Assembly: GCA_964346355.1 (NCBI GenBank)
Contig: CAYFUH010000003.1
Coordinates: 1 to 64,000, forward strand
Direction: 5' to 3'
Source: UBA6115 sp964346355
GTDB taxonomy: Bacteria; Bacillota; Clostridia; Christensenellales; Aristaeellaceae
Length of the DNA: 64,000 nucleotides
Shown here: positions 1 to 9,180 of the stretch, in pieces
Numbering within the stretch: position 1 is the first letter of the stretch
Layout: each line of letters opens with the position of its first letter
Made by a program: the position numbers and the translations under genes
The notes under the pieces: generated by a model
Told to the model about the DNA's origin: nothing
What the model saw: the letters and a program-made list of their open reading frames with translations, nothing else
The model's database searches: none

Positions 1-39
1 GCCTGTGAATGCCGGACATTTATACGAAGGCTTGACCGT

Positions 40-59
40 GCGGCTCTTTTAGCCGCTTT
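40..59 (+). terminator. Weak hairpin, possible terminator of an upstream gene
   Basis: GCGGCT (40-45) pairs with AGCCGC (51-56) around a 5-base loop and is followed by a short T run. It may end a gene lying before the window; a TGA at 6-8 could be that gene's stop, but too little sequence is present to say. The stem is only 6 bp. Confidence 0.35.
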
Positions 60-61
60 GC

Positions 62-90
62 TTGCATGCAGGGTTGATTTTCGCTATACT
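62..90 (+). promoter_or_regulatory. sepF promoter (sigma-A type)
   Basis: A -35 TTGCAT (62-67) and a -10 TATACT (85-90) are separated by 17 bp. They lie about 48 bases before the sepF start and would drive sepF-divIVA and the kinase gene. Confidence 0.7.
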
Positions 91-137
91 ACTATGGAAT
101 GTTTGGGTTCAGTTCAATCCGGACTGAGGAGGAAATA

Positions 138-1136
138 ATGGACTTTCGTGATCTGACAAACCGCGCGGCGGACCGCATTAAATCCGTATTCAGCAAAGAA
201 AACCGCTTTTTTTACGGCACCCCGGACCACCAGGAGGAGCCCTATCAGGAGGATATGAGCGCAGCGCCCATGCAGGGCACCTATCCCAACACCTATCACC
301 AGGCGCCCTATCAGCAACAGGCCGCGCCGGTGCAGCAGGGGCAATACCAACAACCGGTTTATCAGCAGCCCTACCAACAGGCATATCAGCAACAGCAGCA
401 GGCACCTGTATTTCACCAGCAGCCAACACAGCAAACAGCCCCTAATAACGCATGGCAAACCCATGGCTATCAGGAGCCGATGCAGCAATATACACCACCG
501 CAGCAACAGCAGTATGCCACTTCCCCCCAGCAAGCCCAGATGGGCCAGCAATTGGAGCAATCTGGCCGCAACAGGCGCGCCGCGCAGCATAACCAGCCCC
601 AGCAACAGCCGGACAACATCGTCCAGTTCCCGGGCGCCACGCCCGAGATGGAACCCAAGATGGTGGATGCCTATGTGGTGAACATCACCAACATCACCGG
701 CTGCAGGCAAGCTATGACCTGCCTGCGCAAGGGGCAGTGCACGCTGGTGGTGATGGACCAGTTGATTGACAAAGCCGAAGTGCGCCGCTATGTGGATATG
801 TTAAACGGCGCCTGCTTTGCGCTTGGCGGCACCATGACCCGTCTGTCTGTGAAGGTAGGCTTTTATATCCTGGCGCCCAGCGGCATGATGGTGTATACCG
901 ACCCCATCACCGCCAGTGCCAACGCGCCCGCGCGCCCGCAGCCGCAGACACAACCCGGAATGCAGCCGCAGCAGACGGCTTACCAACAGCCGCAGCAGCC
1001 TGCTTTCCAGCAACAGCAGCCCATGTATCAGCCGCAGCCGCAGCAGGCGGCCTATCAACCCCAGCAAAACCCCTATGCCCCGCCGATGCAGCAGCAACAA
1101 CAGGAACCTTATAACGCACAGCGTTACGCGCAATAA
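138..1136 (+). CDS. sepF: Cell division protein SepF with long glutamine-rich flanks
   Basis: SepF anchors FtsZ filaments to the membrane and bundles them at the division site. The start at 138 is chosen because AGGAGG (127-132) lies just upstream; an in-frame ATG at 99 has no such site. The N-terminus (MDFRDLTNRAADRIKSVFSK) can form the amphipathic membrane helix known in the family. The conserved SepF/DUF552 domain spans about residues 172-255. Between helix and domain lies a ~140-residue Q/P/Y-rich segment, and a second Q-rich tail runs from about 256 to 332. SepF is usually about 150 residues, so this is more than double. divIVA follows 26 bp downstream. The family assignment is firm; the role of the Q-rich parts is unknown. 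Confidence 0.93.
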   Translation: MDFRDLTNRAADRIKSVFSKENRFFYGTPDHQEEPYQEDMSAAPMQGTYPNTYHQAPYQQQAAPVQQGQYQQPVYQQPYQQAYQQQQQAPVFHQQPTQQTAPNNAWQTHGYQEPMQQYTPPQQQQYATSPQQAQMGQQLEQSGRNRRAAQHNQPQQQPDNIVQFPGATPEMEPKMVDAYVVNITNITGCRQAMTCLRKGQCTLVVMDQLIDKAEVRRYVDMLNGACFALGGTMTRLSVKVGFYILAPSGMMVYTDPITASANAPARPQPQTQPGMQPQQTAYQQPQQPAFQQQQPMYQPQPQQAAYQPQQNPYAPPMQQQQQEPYNAQRYAQ

Positions 1137-1162
1137 AACAGTTCACTGAAGGGAGAATCATC

Positions 1163-1678
1163 ATGGCCATCACAGTAACGATGATCGAGGAGAAAGAATT
1201 CAAAAAAGCCGTCCGCGGTTACGACCCCCTGGAGGTTGACGAGTTTCTGGACGCGATTTGCGATGAGATGGAAAGCATGAACCAGACCATCGCGCAGCTG
1301 CGCGACCAGCTCAAGCAGCAGCAGGCAAGCCCCGCGCCCTACATGCCCGCGGTCGCGGCGCCAGCCCCCTTGGCCCCGATTGCCGCCGCGGATGAAAAGC
1401 CTGCCCTGCCCAGCGACCTGAAAACTGCGCAGGAACTGCTTGAAAAAACACAGAAGTCCTGTGATGAGGTGCTGGAAAAAGCCCGCAAGCGCGCGGAGGA
1501 GATCATTCAGGAAGCCGAGGACATGGTGCCCGACCCCGAGATGGAAGACCTGGAAGCCAAGAAGGATGCCCTCAAAAAGGAAATTGAGGACCTGGAGGCG
1601 GATGCCCAGAAGTTTAAAACCCGCTTGCAGACCATGCTGAAGGATCAGATTGATATCCTGGATTCGGAGCTGTCCTAA
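1163..1678 (+). CDS. divIVA: DivIVA domain protein
   Basis: This is a 171-residue DivIVA-family coiled-coil protein that marks curved membrane at poles and septa. The N-terminus (EFKKAVRGYDPLEVDEFLD, residues ~12-30) carries the typical DivIVA signature. It is followed by an Ala/Pro-rich linker (~52-80) and a charged C-terminal coiled coil (~88-168). A GGGAG ribosome site precedes the ATG. In relatives divIVA sits in sepF-ylmG-ylmH-divIVA-ileS; here ylmG and ylmH are absent and the next gene starts directly after the stop codon. It most likely shares the sepF transcript. Symbol by family and locus. Confidence 0.9.
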   Translation: MAITVTMIEEKEFKKAVRGYDPLEVDEFLDAICDEMESMNQTIAQLRDQLKQQQASPAPYMPAVAAPAPLAPIAAADEKPALPSDLKTAQELLEKTQKSCDEVLEKARKRAEEIIQEAEDMVPDPEMEDLEAKKDALKKEIEDLEADAQKFKTRLQTMLKDQIDILDSELS

Positions 1679-2557
1679 ATGCGTTTAGGGGCAATTGAAG
1701 GCGGCGGCACCAAAATGGTGCTGGGCGTGTATGATGAGGCTTTTAACCTGCTTGAGCATACCAGCCTGCCGACCACCGTCCCGGATGAGACCATCCCCGC
1801 GATGTGCTCGTTTTTTGAGGACAAAGGCATAGATGCCCTGGGCATCGCCAACTTTGGCCCCCTTAATTTGCGCACCTCCTCAGACACCTACGGCACAATT
1901 TTAAACACGCCCAAGTTGGCCTGGCAGCGCTATCCCCTGCTGGACACCTTCCGTGATGCACTGGGTGTGCCCTGTGAGATTGATACCGATGTCAACGCGG
2001 CTGCCCTGGCCGAGTGTGAACTGGGTGCCGCGAAAGGGCTGAAGAACTGCCTGTATTTTACCGTGGGAACGGGCATCGGCGGTGGGCTGTACCTGGAAGG
2101 CAACCTGATCCATGGCCTGATGCATCCTGAATGGGGCCACATGCTGCTGGCGCGGCATGAGGAGGACCCGCTGCTGCATGGCATTTGCCCCTACCACCCC
2201 AACTGTGTGGAGGGCTTTGCCTCCGGCCCCGCGATGCAGACGCGTTGGGGCATCCCCGCCAAGGATTTGCCGGCTGATCACCGCGGGTGGGAGCTGGAAG
2301 CCTATTACCTGGGCCAATTGTGCGCCAATGCCTTGATGACCGTCTCACCCGAGATGATCTTAATGGGCGGCGGCGTGATGCATCAGGAAAACTTGCTGCC
2401 CATGGTGCGCCAGCAGATGCTGAAGTTTGTCAACTGCTATGTGGACACAGAGCAGCTGCCGGACATGGATGATTACATCAAGGCGCCTGCCCTCTGGCCC
2501 AACAGCGGCCTCATCGGGGCTGGGCTTTTGGCCAAAAGAGCGCTTAAAAACCAGTAA
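1679..2557 (+). CDS. ROK-family sugar kinase, fructokinase-like
   Basis: A 292-residue ROK kinase, probably phosphorylating fructose or a related hexose with ATP in the cytoplasm. The phosphate-binding EGGGTK lies at residues 7-12, the catalytic-base Asp at about 104 in the IDTDVNAAA motif, and the GTGIGGG loop at 130-136. A zinc-ligand pattern H154, C170, H173, C176 resembles the YdhR/GmuE type of fructokinase. The ATG begins on the base right after the divIVA stop, so translation is probably coupled. It is an odd guest in a division operon and may simply share the transcript. Substrate is inferred from family resemblance only. Confidence 0.82.
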   Translation: MRLGAIEGGGTKMVLGVYDEAFNLLEHTSLPTTVPDETIPAMCSFFEDKGIDALGIANFGPLNLRTSSDTYGTILNTPKLAWQRYPLLDTFRDALGVPCEIDTDVNAAALAECELGAAKGLKNCLYFTVGTGIGGGLYLEGNLIHGLMHPEWGHMLLARHEEDPLLHGICPYHPNCVEGFASGPAMQTRWGIPAKDLPADHRGWELEAYYLGQLCANALMTVSPEMILMGGGVMHQENLLPMVRQQMLKFVNCYVDTEQLPDMDDYIKAPALWPNSGLIGAGLLAKRALKNQ

Positions 2558-2570
2558 ATAAAAAGTGATA

Positions 2571-2611
2571 TGACAAAAGCCGCTGCGAAGGACTCACAGC
2601 GGCTTTTGTCA
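2571..2611. terminator. Bidirectional terminator between the ROK kinase and ileS
   Basis: A perfect 15-bp stem (2571-2585 with 2597-2611) with an 11-base loop lies between two convergent genes. The stem has A-rich and T-rich edges, so it can serve both strands. Confidence 0.8.
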
Positions 2612-2620
2612 TGTTATATT

Positions 2621-5600
2621 TTATCGTTTGGTAATGCTGAGGGTGGCTTCGCAGCCGTTGATGTCCCAGGTTTGGGTGAAGGCGTCCGCGGGCGCTTCAT
2701 CCGCTGTAAATGTCTCTGCCAGCACCACCTCGCTGATAAAAGCAGCGTGGGCTGCCAAAGCCTGGCCTAAGGCTTCATCCGCTTTATACCAGACAAGGAT
2801 GCGGTCCACCACATCAAAGCCGGCGTCCTTGCGCATGGTCTGCAGCTTGCTGATCACCTCACGCGCATAGCCCTCATCAATCAGTTCCGGTGTCAGGCTG
2901 GTATCCAGGCCCACTGTGACGCCATAGCTCTCCTGGGCGATCAAGCCTTCCTTCTGGGTGGTTTCAATCAGCACGTCGCTTTCGGCCAGTTCTACTGCTT
3001 CCCCATCCAATTCAAGCCGTAATGGCTCTCCCCTGCGGAAGGCCGCCACCGCTTGCGTCCCATCGGTTTTGGCCAGCAGCTGGCTGATCTGCCCCAGTTT
3101 TTTGCCAAAGCGCGGGCCCAGGGTGCGCAGCTGCGGCTTGAGCAGATAGCCGGTGAAGGCATCCGCGTCCCTCGTGAACACGATCTCCTTGACGTTCAGT
3201 TCATCCGCTGCCAACTCCTGATATTCCGCACCCAAATCAGCGCCCATCACCAGCAGCTTTGAAAGCGGCTGGCGCACCTTCAGGCTGGCCAGGTTGCGCG
3301 CGGCGCGGCCAAGCTGGATGACCTGCAGCAGCTGCGCCATCTGGCGCTCCATCTCCGGGTCAATTTGGGCTTCATCCGCAACCGGGAAAGCGCACAAGTG
3401 GACGGATTCCGGCGCGTCCTGATCCACGGACCGCACCAGGTTTTGGTAGATGGCCTCTGCCATGAAGGGCGTGAAGGGCGCACTCAGGCGCGTGATCGCC
3501 TCCAGCACCGTGTACAGGGTAATGAAGGCAGCCTCCTTGTCCTTTGCCATGCCCTTTCCCCAGAACCGGGCGCGCCCGCGGCGCACATACCAGTTGGACA
3601 GGTCGTCCACCAGTTCGTTGAGGGCGTTGGCGCTCTCCGGCACACGGTAATGGCTTAAGTGTTCGTCCACGGCTTTGATAGTGGAGTGCAGCCGGCTTAA
3701 GATCCAGCGGTCCATCAAGGTCAGCTTTGCCTCTTTGATCGGGTGATTCTTTGGCACAAAGCCATCAATCTGCGCGTAGAGGATATAGAAGGCATAGGTG
3801 TTCCACAGCGTGCTCATGTACTTGCGCTGCGCCTCGTTGACCGCGTCGTGATAAAAGCGGCTGGGCAGCCAGGGCGCGCCCGCGGTGTAGAAATACCAGC
3901 GCACTGCGTCCGCGCCGAACTGGTCAATCACCTCCATCGGGTCAATCACGTTGCCGATGTGCTTGGACATCTTGCGGCCGTCCCGGTCCTGCACATGGCC
4001 CAATACCAGGCAGTTTTTATAGGGTGACTGGCCAAACACCAGGGTGCCAATCGCCAGCAGGGAATAAAACCAGCCGCGGGTCTGATCGACCGCTTCTGAG
4101 ATGAAATCCGCCGGGAAGTGGGCGTGGAACTCCTCCTGATTTTCCTTTGGATAGTGCCACTGAGCAAATGGCATGGAGCCAGAGTCATACCAGCAGTCGA
4201 TCACTTCTTTGGTGCGGTGCATGTCCTTCCCGCATTCCGGGCAGCGCAGGACCACCCGGTCGATATACGGCCGGTGCAGCTCCAAATCCTCCGCCAAGGG
4301 CGCGGTGCTTAATTCCGCCAACTCCTCCTTGCTGCCGATGACATGCATGTGGTTGTCCTCGCAAAGCCAGACCGGCAGCGGGGTGCCCCAGAAGCGCTCC
4401 CGCGAGAGGGCCCAGTCCAGGACGTTTTCCACAAAGTTGCCCATGCGGCCTTCCTTGATGTTCTCCGGATACCAGTTGATGGAACGGTTGTTCTTGATTA
4501 ACTCATCCTTCACCTCGGTCATGCGGATGAACCAGGTGGCGCGGGCGTAGTACATCAGTGGTGTATCACAGCGCCAGCAGTGCGGATAGTTATGGGTATA
4601 CAGCGCCTTTTGCTGCAGCAGGCCGCGGGTTTGCAGATCCTCCAAAATATCAGGATCCGCGTCCTTGATGAACGTGCCCGCCCAGGGTGTATCCTCTACA
4701 AACCGGCCCTGCGTGTTGACCAGCTGGATGAAGGGTAGTTGATTCTCCCGGCCAATGCGGGCGTCATCCTCACCAAAGGCAGGCGCGATATGGACAATGC
4801 CGGTGCCGTCTGACAGCGAGACATAGGGATCCGCGACTACGTAAAAGGCCTTTTCCTTAGGGGAAACAAGCGGCCAGAGGGGCTCGTAAGCCATGCCCAG
4901 CAGGTCTTTACCGGGGAAGGTGTCCAGGATCTTCACCTGGTCTTCCTCAGTAAACAAACTGGAAACCAGCGCCTGCGCCATGATGAGCGTGTCGCCGTTT
5001 TGCTGCAAGCGGCAGTAGGTTTCCTTCTCGTTCACGCACAGGGCGACGTTGGAGGGCAAGGTCCAGGGCGTGGTGGTCCAGGCCAGCAGGTAGGTATTTA
5101 TCTCCCCAACGACTGGGAAGCGTACAAAGGCCGAAAACTCCGTCACTTCCTCATAGCCCTGGGCCACTTCATGGCTGGACAGCGCGGTGCCGCAGCGCGG
5201 GCAATAGGGCACCACCTTATGGCCTTTGTACAGCAACCCTTTATCCGCGATTTGCTTTAAGCTCCACCAGACCGACTCGATATAGCTGTCGTAATAGGTA
5301 ACATAGGCCTTGTCCATGTCCACCCAGTAGCCCACGCGGTCGGACATCTCCTCCCAGTCCTTCAGGTATTTCCAGACGGACTTCTTGCATTCCTGAATAA
5401 AGGGCTCGATGCCATAGGCCTCGATCTGGTCCTTGCCATCAATGCCCAGCTTTTTTTCAACTTCCAGCTCCACCGGCAGGCCATGGGTGTCCCAGCCGCC
5501 GATGCGGTAGACATCCTTGCCCTTCATGGTCTGGTAGCGCGGGAAAAGGTCTTTCATCGCCCGGGTGATGACATGGCCGATATGCGGCATGCCATTGGCT

Positions 5601-5746
5601 GTGGGCGGCCCTTCAAAGAAGTTGAACTTCTCTTTTCCCTTGTTTTGGGCAAAACTCTTGTTCATGATGTCGTTCTCTGCCCAAAAGCGCGAAACCTCCC
5701 GCTCCCTGCTGGCGAAGTTCAAGTCGCTGACTACCTTTTTGTACAT
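2621..5746 (-). CDS. ileS: Isoleucyl-tRNA synthetase
   Basis: It charges tRNA-Ile with isoleucine. The class I HIGH motif is at residues 55-58 and the KMSKH-type loop (GRKMSKHIGN) near residue 590. The start at 5746 has GGAGGAAAAGG just upstream; reading further upstream would only translate the T-box leader. The protein is 1041 residues, the length of the eukaryotic-like IleRS (type 2) common in Clostridia, rather than the ~920 residues of type 1. That type is known for low sensitivity to mupirocin; this is a family inference. Transcription is controlled by the T-box at 5761-5958. Confidence 0.95.
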   Translation of the reverse strand: MYKKVVSDLNFASREREVSRFWAENDIMNKSFAQNKGKEKFNFFEGPPTANGMPHIGHVITRAMKDLFPRYQTMKGKDVYRIGGWDTHGLPVELEVEKKLGIDGKDQIEAYGIEPFIQECKKSVWKYLKDWEEMSDRVGYWVDMDKAYVTYYDSYIESVWWSLKQIADKGLLYKGHKVVPYCPRCGTALSSHEVAQGYEEVTEFSAFVRFPVVGEINTYLLAWTTTPWTLPSNVALCVNEKETYCRLQQNGDTLIMAQALVSSLFTEEDQVKILDTFPGKDLLGMAYEPLWPLVSPKEKAFYVVADPYVSLSDGTGIVHIAPAFGEDDARIGRENQLPFIQLVNTQGRFVEDTPWAGTFIKDADPDILEDLQTRGLLQQKALYTHNYPHCWRCDTPLMYYARATWFIRMTEVKDELIKNNRSINWYPENIKEGRMGNFVENVLDWALSRERFWGTPLPVWLCEDNHMHVIGSKEELAELSTAPLAEDLELHRPYIDRVVLRCPECGKDMHRTKEVIDCWYDSGSMPFAQWHYPKENQEEFHAHFPADFISEAVDQTRGWFYSLLAIGTLVFGQSPYKNCLVLGHVQDRDGRKMSKHIGNVIDPMEVIDQFGADAVRWYFYTAGAPWLPSRFYHDAVNEAQRKYMSTLWNTYAFYILYAQIDGFVPKNHPIKEAKLTLMDRWILSRLHSTIKAVDEHLSHYRVPESANALNELVDDLSNWYVRRGRARFWGKGMAKDKEAAFITLYTVLEAITRLSAPFTPFMAEAIYQNLVRSVDQDAPESVHLCAFPVADEAQIDPEMERQMAQLLQVIQLGRAARNLASLKVRQPLSKLLVMGADLGAEYQELAADELNVKEIVFTRDADAFTGYLLKPQLRTLGPRFGKKLGQISQLLAKTDGTQAVAAFRRGEPLRLELDGEAVELAESDVLIETTQKEGLIAQESYGVTVGLDTSLTPELIDEGYAREVISKLQTMRKDAGFDVVDRILVWYKADEALGQALAAHAAFISEVVLAETFTADEAPADAFTQTWDINGCEATLSITKR

Positions 5747-5760
5747 CCTTTTCCTCCAAT

Positions 5761-5958
5761 AAAAAAACCGTCCCCATGGGACGGAGAATCCGCGGTACCA
5801 CCCAATTTGGCGCAAGCGCCCACTTGTTGCCGGATAACGGCGGCGGCCGTGAGGGATTAGCTCATGCTCCGGGGTGATCTGCTGCCGCGCTTCCTGCCAG
5901 GCTTGCACCATCCCTGGCTCGCTTTTGGAAGGGATGCGGCACCCGTCCCCTTCATCGC
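5761..5958 (-). ncRNA. T-box riboswitch leader, isoleucine-specific
   Basis: On the minus strand the leader carries the T-box sequence TGGGTGGTACCGCG (5791-5804). It ends in a terminator CCGTCCC-ATG-GGGACGG (5768-5784) followed by seven T (5761-5767). Upstream, stem I shows the AGCGAGCCAGGGATGGTG-type segment and a specifier region AGATCACC. The ATC codon at 5876-5878 is read as isoleucine, matching ileS. Uncharged tRNA-Ile should stabilise the antiterminator and let ileS be transcribed. The 5' end is placed about 7 bases after the -10 box. Confidence 0.93.
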
Positions 5959-5964
5959 GCTTTT

Positions 5965-5992
5965 ATTATACACGATCAGGGGGTTTTGTAAA
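5965..5992 (-). promoter_or_regulatory. Promoter of the ileS T-box leader
   Basis: -35 TTTACA (5987-5992) and -10 TATAAT (5965-5970) with a 16-bp spacer on the minus strand, directly before the T-box leader. Confidence 0.8.
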
Positions 5993-6005
5993 GCGCGGCC
6001 GCGCC

Positions 6006-6812
6006 TTATGTGCTGATGGTGACGTTGAAGATATAGCGATAAATATAGGCACGGTATTTGGCCCACAAACCCGCCTTCTGATACAAGGTTTTCAGCTGCT
6101 CATACAGCCTGGACTTGATCTTGAAGCTGTCGCCCAGTTTAAACATCGTCCGCCAGGTCTGGCCGCTGTAGGTGCGCTCGTAGTTGTAGATGGGTTCCTT
6201 GATGAAGCTGACCTTGTCAATATGGTGATAAAAGCGCATGTTGAAGTCAAAATCCTCACCCCAGGTGTAGGAGTGGTCAAACTGCAGGTTGTTCTCCTGC
6301 ATCACCTGGCGCTTGTACAGTTTGTTCCACAGTGCGCTGTAATAATAGCTGCCCGGGCGGCGCGACAGTTTGTGCAGGAAGCCGGTTTTGTTCACCGTCT
6401 CATCCCCCTTGACATAACCGCGGTCTATCACCCGTCCCTTCATGATGATGTTGAAGTGCGCGATGATGAGGTCGGGCTCATGCAGTTTAACCGCGCTGAG
6501 GAGTTTTTCATACGCGCCAGGCACCAGGTAGTCATCGCTGTCCACAAAGGAAATATACTGCCCCCGGGCAGCCTCAAGCCCTGTGTTGCGCGCTGCACCC
6601 GGCCCGCTGTTTTTTTGGTCCAGCACAATAATGCGCGGGTCCCTCTGGGCGTATTCCTGGCATACCGCAAGGCTGTTATCACGGCTGCCGTCGTTGATCA
6701 GGATGATTTCGATATCATCCACCCCCTGGTCATACACGCTTTTAAGGGCTACAGGAAGGCATTCCTGGGCGTTATACACAGGGATGATGACACTGAGCAC
6801 AGGACTATTCAA
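6006..6812 (-). CDS. Family 2 glycosyltransferase
   Basis: A 268-residue GT-A fold transferase that moves a sugar from a nucleotide sugar to an unknown acceptor, likely a surface polysaccharide. The N-terminus has the GT2 hallmark VLSVIIPVYN, then NDGSRDNS, and the DxD-type SFVDSDDY metal/nucleotide site around residue 91-98. I chose a TTG start at 6812 because AAGGAG lies 9 bases upstream and the GT2 domain begins at once; no ATG lies between there and the domain. It is monocistronic, with its own promoter, ending just before the ileS leader promoter. The acceptor cannot be told from sequence. Confidence 0.82.
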   Translation of the reverse strand: MNSPVLSVIIPVYNAQECLPVALKSVYDQGVDDIEIILINDGSRDNSLAVCQEYAQRDPRIIVLDQKNSGPGAARNTGLEAARGQYISFVDSDDYLVPGAYEKLLSAVKLHEPDLIIAHFNIIMKGRVIDRGYVKGDETVNKTGFLHKLSRRPGSYYYSALWNKLYKRQVMQENNLQFDHSYTWGEDFDFNMRFYHHIDKVSFIKEPIYNYERTYSGQTWRTMFKLGDSFKIKSRLYEQLKTLYQKAGLWAKYRAYIYRYIFNVTIST

Positions 6813-6842
6813 ATCACTCCACTCCTTATTGACGATGGGTGT

Positions 6843-6871
6843 ATTATAGCACAGGCGTATCCCGGTGTAAA
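6843..6871 (-). promoter_or_regulatory. Glycosyltransferase promoter
   Basis: -35 TTTACA (6866-6871), 17-bp spacer, -10 TATAAT (6843-6848) on the minus strand, about 30 bases before the TTG start. Confidence 0.75.
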
Positions 6872-6916
6872 ACAACAACGCTCCCGCAGATTCTTCCACC
6901 CCTTTTAGCCTGATTA

Positions 6917-6925
6917 TGCTATAAT
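6917..6925 (+). promoter_or_regulatory. pgi extended -10 promoter
   Basis: TGC-TATAAT (TG at 6917-6918, hexamer 6920-6925) with no good -35. It lies 30 bases before the pgi ATG, which has AGGAGGCG as its ribosome site. Confidence 0.65.
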
Positions 6926-6954
6926 AAAACAACACGAACAGGAGGCGTAAACAA

Positions 6955-8342
6955 ATGAAAAAAAGAATCATTCTGGATATCAACCATCTGATGGCTGATA
7001 CCGTTGGCGCGCAATACGGCATCCACCCGGGCGACATCCAGGCAAAGGCAGACCAGGCCAAGGCCGCATTCATGGCGGTTAAGAAACACCGCGGCACCGG
7101 CTGGCTGGGCTGGACAGAATTGCCCTACAACCAGGCCGAGATCGTGCAGGACATCAAAAAGACCGCACAGGACATCAGCGCGCGCTTTGACACCTTTGTG
7201 GTGCTGGGCATCGGCGGCAGCGCCCTGGGCCCCATTGCCGTGCAGCAGGCGCTCAACCACCTGCGCTACAATGAACTAACCAAGGAGGCCCGCGGCGGCC
7301 CCAGGCTGTATGTGGAGGACAACATCGACCCGGAGCGCATGCAGGCGCTGCTGGACGTGATTGACCTGAAAACCACCTGCTTCAACATCATCACCAAGTC
7401 CGGCGCCACGGCGGAGACGATGAGCCAGTATTTAATCATCAGCGACCTGTTAAAAAAAGCGGTGGGCGCTTCCTGGCATGAGCACATCGTCGCCACCACA
7501 GACAGTGAGCGGGGCAACCTGATTAAACTGGCCAAGAAGGAAGGCTTCAAGCTGTTTTATATCCCTGCCTCCGTGGGCGGACGCTTCAGCGAGTTAAGCC
7601 CGGTTGGCCTTTTAGCGGCTGCCGTTTGCGGCATCGACATTGACGCCTTGCTGGAAGGTGCTGCGGACATGGACAAGCGCTGCGCCAGCGACAATGTGTG
7701 GGAAAACCCTGCGCTATTGGAGGCTGTGATTCAGTACATCGCGATGGAGGAGATGGGCATCAATGTCCATGTCATGATGCCTTACGCTGACAGCCTGAAG
7801 TACATGGCCGACTGGTTTTGCCAGCTTTGGGCGGAAAGCCTGGGCAAGAATGTTACCCGCAAGGGCATGGCCGTCAACCTTGGCCAGACGCCCGTTAAAT
7901 CCCTGGGCGTAACAGACCAGCACAGCCAACTGCAGTTATACACCGAGGGGCCTTATGACAAGATTGTCACCTTCCTGCAGGTGGAGAACTTCCGCCAGAC
8001 CACGCCCATCCCCCACGGCTGCGAGGAGTTCCCGGATGTAGCCTTTTTGGGCGGCAAGAGCTTAAATGAATTGCTGGACGCCGAATACCGCGGCACACAA
8101 TACGCGCTGCTGCGCGCCGGGCGGATGAGCCAGACAATTGTCCTGCCCGAAGTGAGTGCGCATACCATTGGCCAGTTGATTTATTTCCTGGAATTGGTGA
8201 CGGCCTACGCCGGCGAACTGTTGGACATTGACGCTTTCAACCAGCCAGGTGTAGAGGAGAGCAAGATCGCCTCCTATGCCGTATTGGGCAATACCGGGGA
8301 GAAATTCCGCAGCAAGCAGGCAGAGATGGCACAGCAACCGGA
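6955..8342 (+). CDS. pgi: Glucose-6-phosphate isomerase, 3' end lost in the assembly gap
   Basis: It interconverts glucose-6-phosphate and fructose-6-phosphate in glycolysis. Visible signatures are GIGGSALGP, TKSGATAETMSQY, SVGGRFSELSPVG (PGI signature 1) and the FNQPGVEESK segment near the C-terminus (signature 2 region). 462 codons are present before the run of N begins at 8343. Bacterial enzymes of this type are about 450-470 residues or somewhat longer, so only a few to some tens of residues are probably missing. It has its own extended -10 promoter and stands alone on this strand. Confidence 0.93.
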
Positions 8343-8442
8343 NNNNNNNNNNNNNNNNNNNNNNNNNNNNNNNNNNNNNNNNNNNNNNNNNNNNNNNNNN
8401 NNNNNNNNNNNNNNNNNNNNNNNNNNNNNNNNNNNNNNNNNN
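8343..8442. other. Assembly gap (100 N)
   Basis: Exactly 100 N, the usual placeholder for a gap of unknown length. It cuts the 3' end of pgi and the 3' end of the convergent amidohydrolase. The latter needs roughly 150 more codons, so the true gap is probably over 450 bases. Confidence 0.98.
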
Positions 8443-9157
8443 GGATTTTACCGACGTGCACCACACAGGGCTCTGTCACCGCGACACGGTTGGACGGGAT
8501 GGCGGAAAGAGAAAGCACCAACTGACACAGGGGCTTGATGGGGTCGATACACTGGTCCGGCCGGGAGCCATGCCCGCCCTTCCCCCGCACTGTAATCTTA
8601 AAATTATCAGCGTTGGCCATGCGGGCGCCCGGCATGACAGAGATCTTACCGCTGTCAATATCCGCCCACAGGTGCGCAGCGATGACCTGATCCACCCCAC
8701 CCTGGGCATGCAGGTAATCAATCAGGGTCTGGGCACTGCCGCCCACTTCCTCCGCTGCCTGAAAACAAAAATAGACGGTTCCAGACAGGTCTGCCTGGTG
8801 GTCCTTGAGCATCCTAGCTGCGCCCAGCAGCATGGCGGTATGCCCGTCATGACCGCAGGCATGCATCACGCCAGGGGTTTTGGAGGCAAACGGCAAGCCG
8901 GTTTCCTCCTGGACAGGCAGTGCATCCATGTCCGCACGAATCGCGATGCGCTTGCCTTCCCCCTTACCGCCCGCCAGGATGCCCACCACACAGTGATTGT
9001 GCAGGCGTTTAAAAGGAATGCCCAGCCTGTTTAGCTCATCACACACCAGTTGGCTGGTGCGCACCTCCTGGTTTGACAGCTCCGGGTGGCTGTGGATGTC
9101 CCGCCGCAGCGCAATGATGGCGTCCTCGTACTGTTTGATCAGCAGCTGATAATCCAT
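8443..9157 (-). CDS. M20 family amidohydrolase, C-terminus lost in the gap
   Basis: A zinc-dependent amidohydrolase of the M20D type (hippurate hydrolase / N-acyl-amino-acid deacylase / IAA-amino-acid hydrolase group). 238 residues remain. They show RDIHSHPELS, ADMDALPVQE, the metal-binding HACGHDGHTAML and the catalytic-base region AAEEVGGSAQ, then the start of the dimerisation domain (KGGHGSRPDQ). Full-length members are about 380-400 residues, so the second half of the metal site lies in the gap. The ATG at 9157 lies 76 bp after the gcvPB stop on the same strand, with a hairpin between. The substrate cannot be named. Confidence 0.85.
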
Positions 9158-9180
9158 TTAGTATCCCTCTTCATCAATGA

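Noticed and set aside
280..1130. Repeat array or CRISPR in the sepF region
   Set aside because: The repeats are irregular CAG/CAA glutamine codons within one reading frame, with no spacers.
5747..5911. A 55-residue N-terminal extension of IleRS
   Set aside because: This stretch is the T-box and terminator; GGAGG before 5746 marks the true start.
5874..6908. A 344-codon open frame on the plus strand
   Set aside because: It is antisense to the T-box leader and the glycosyltransferase; both have strong independent evidence.
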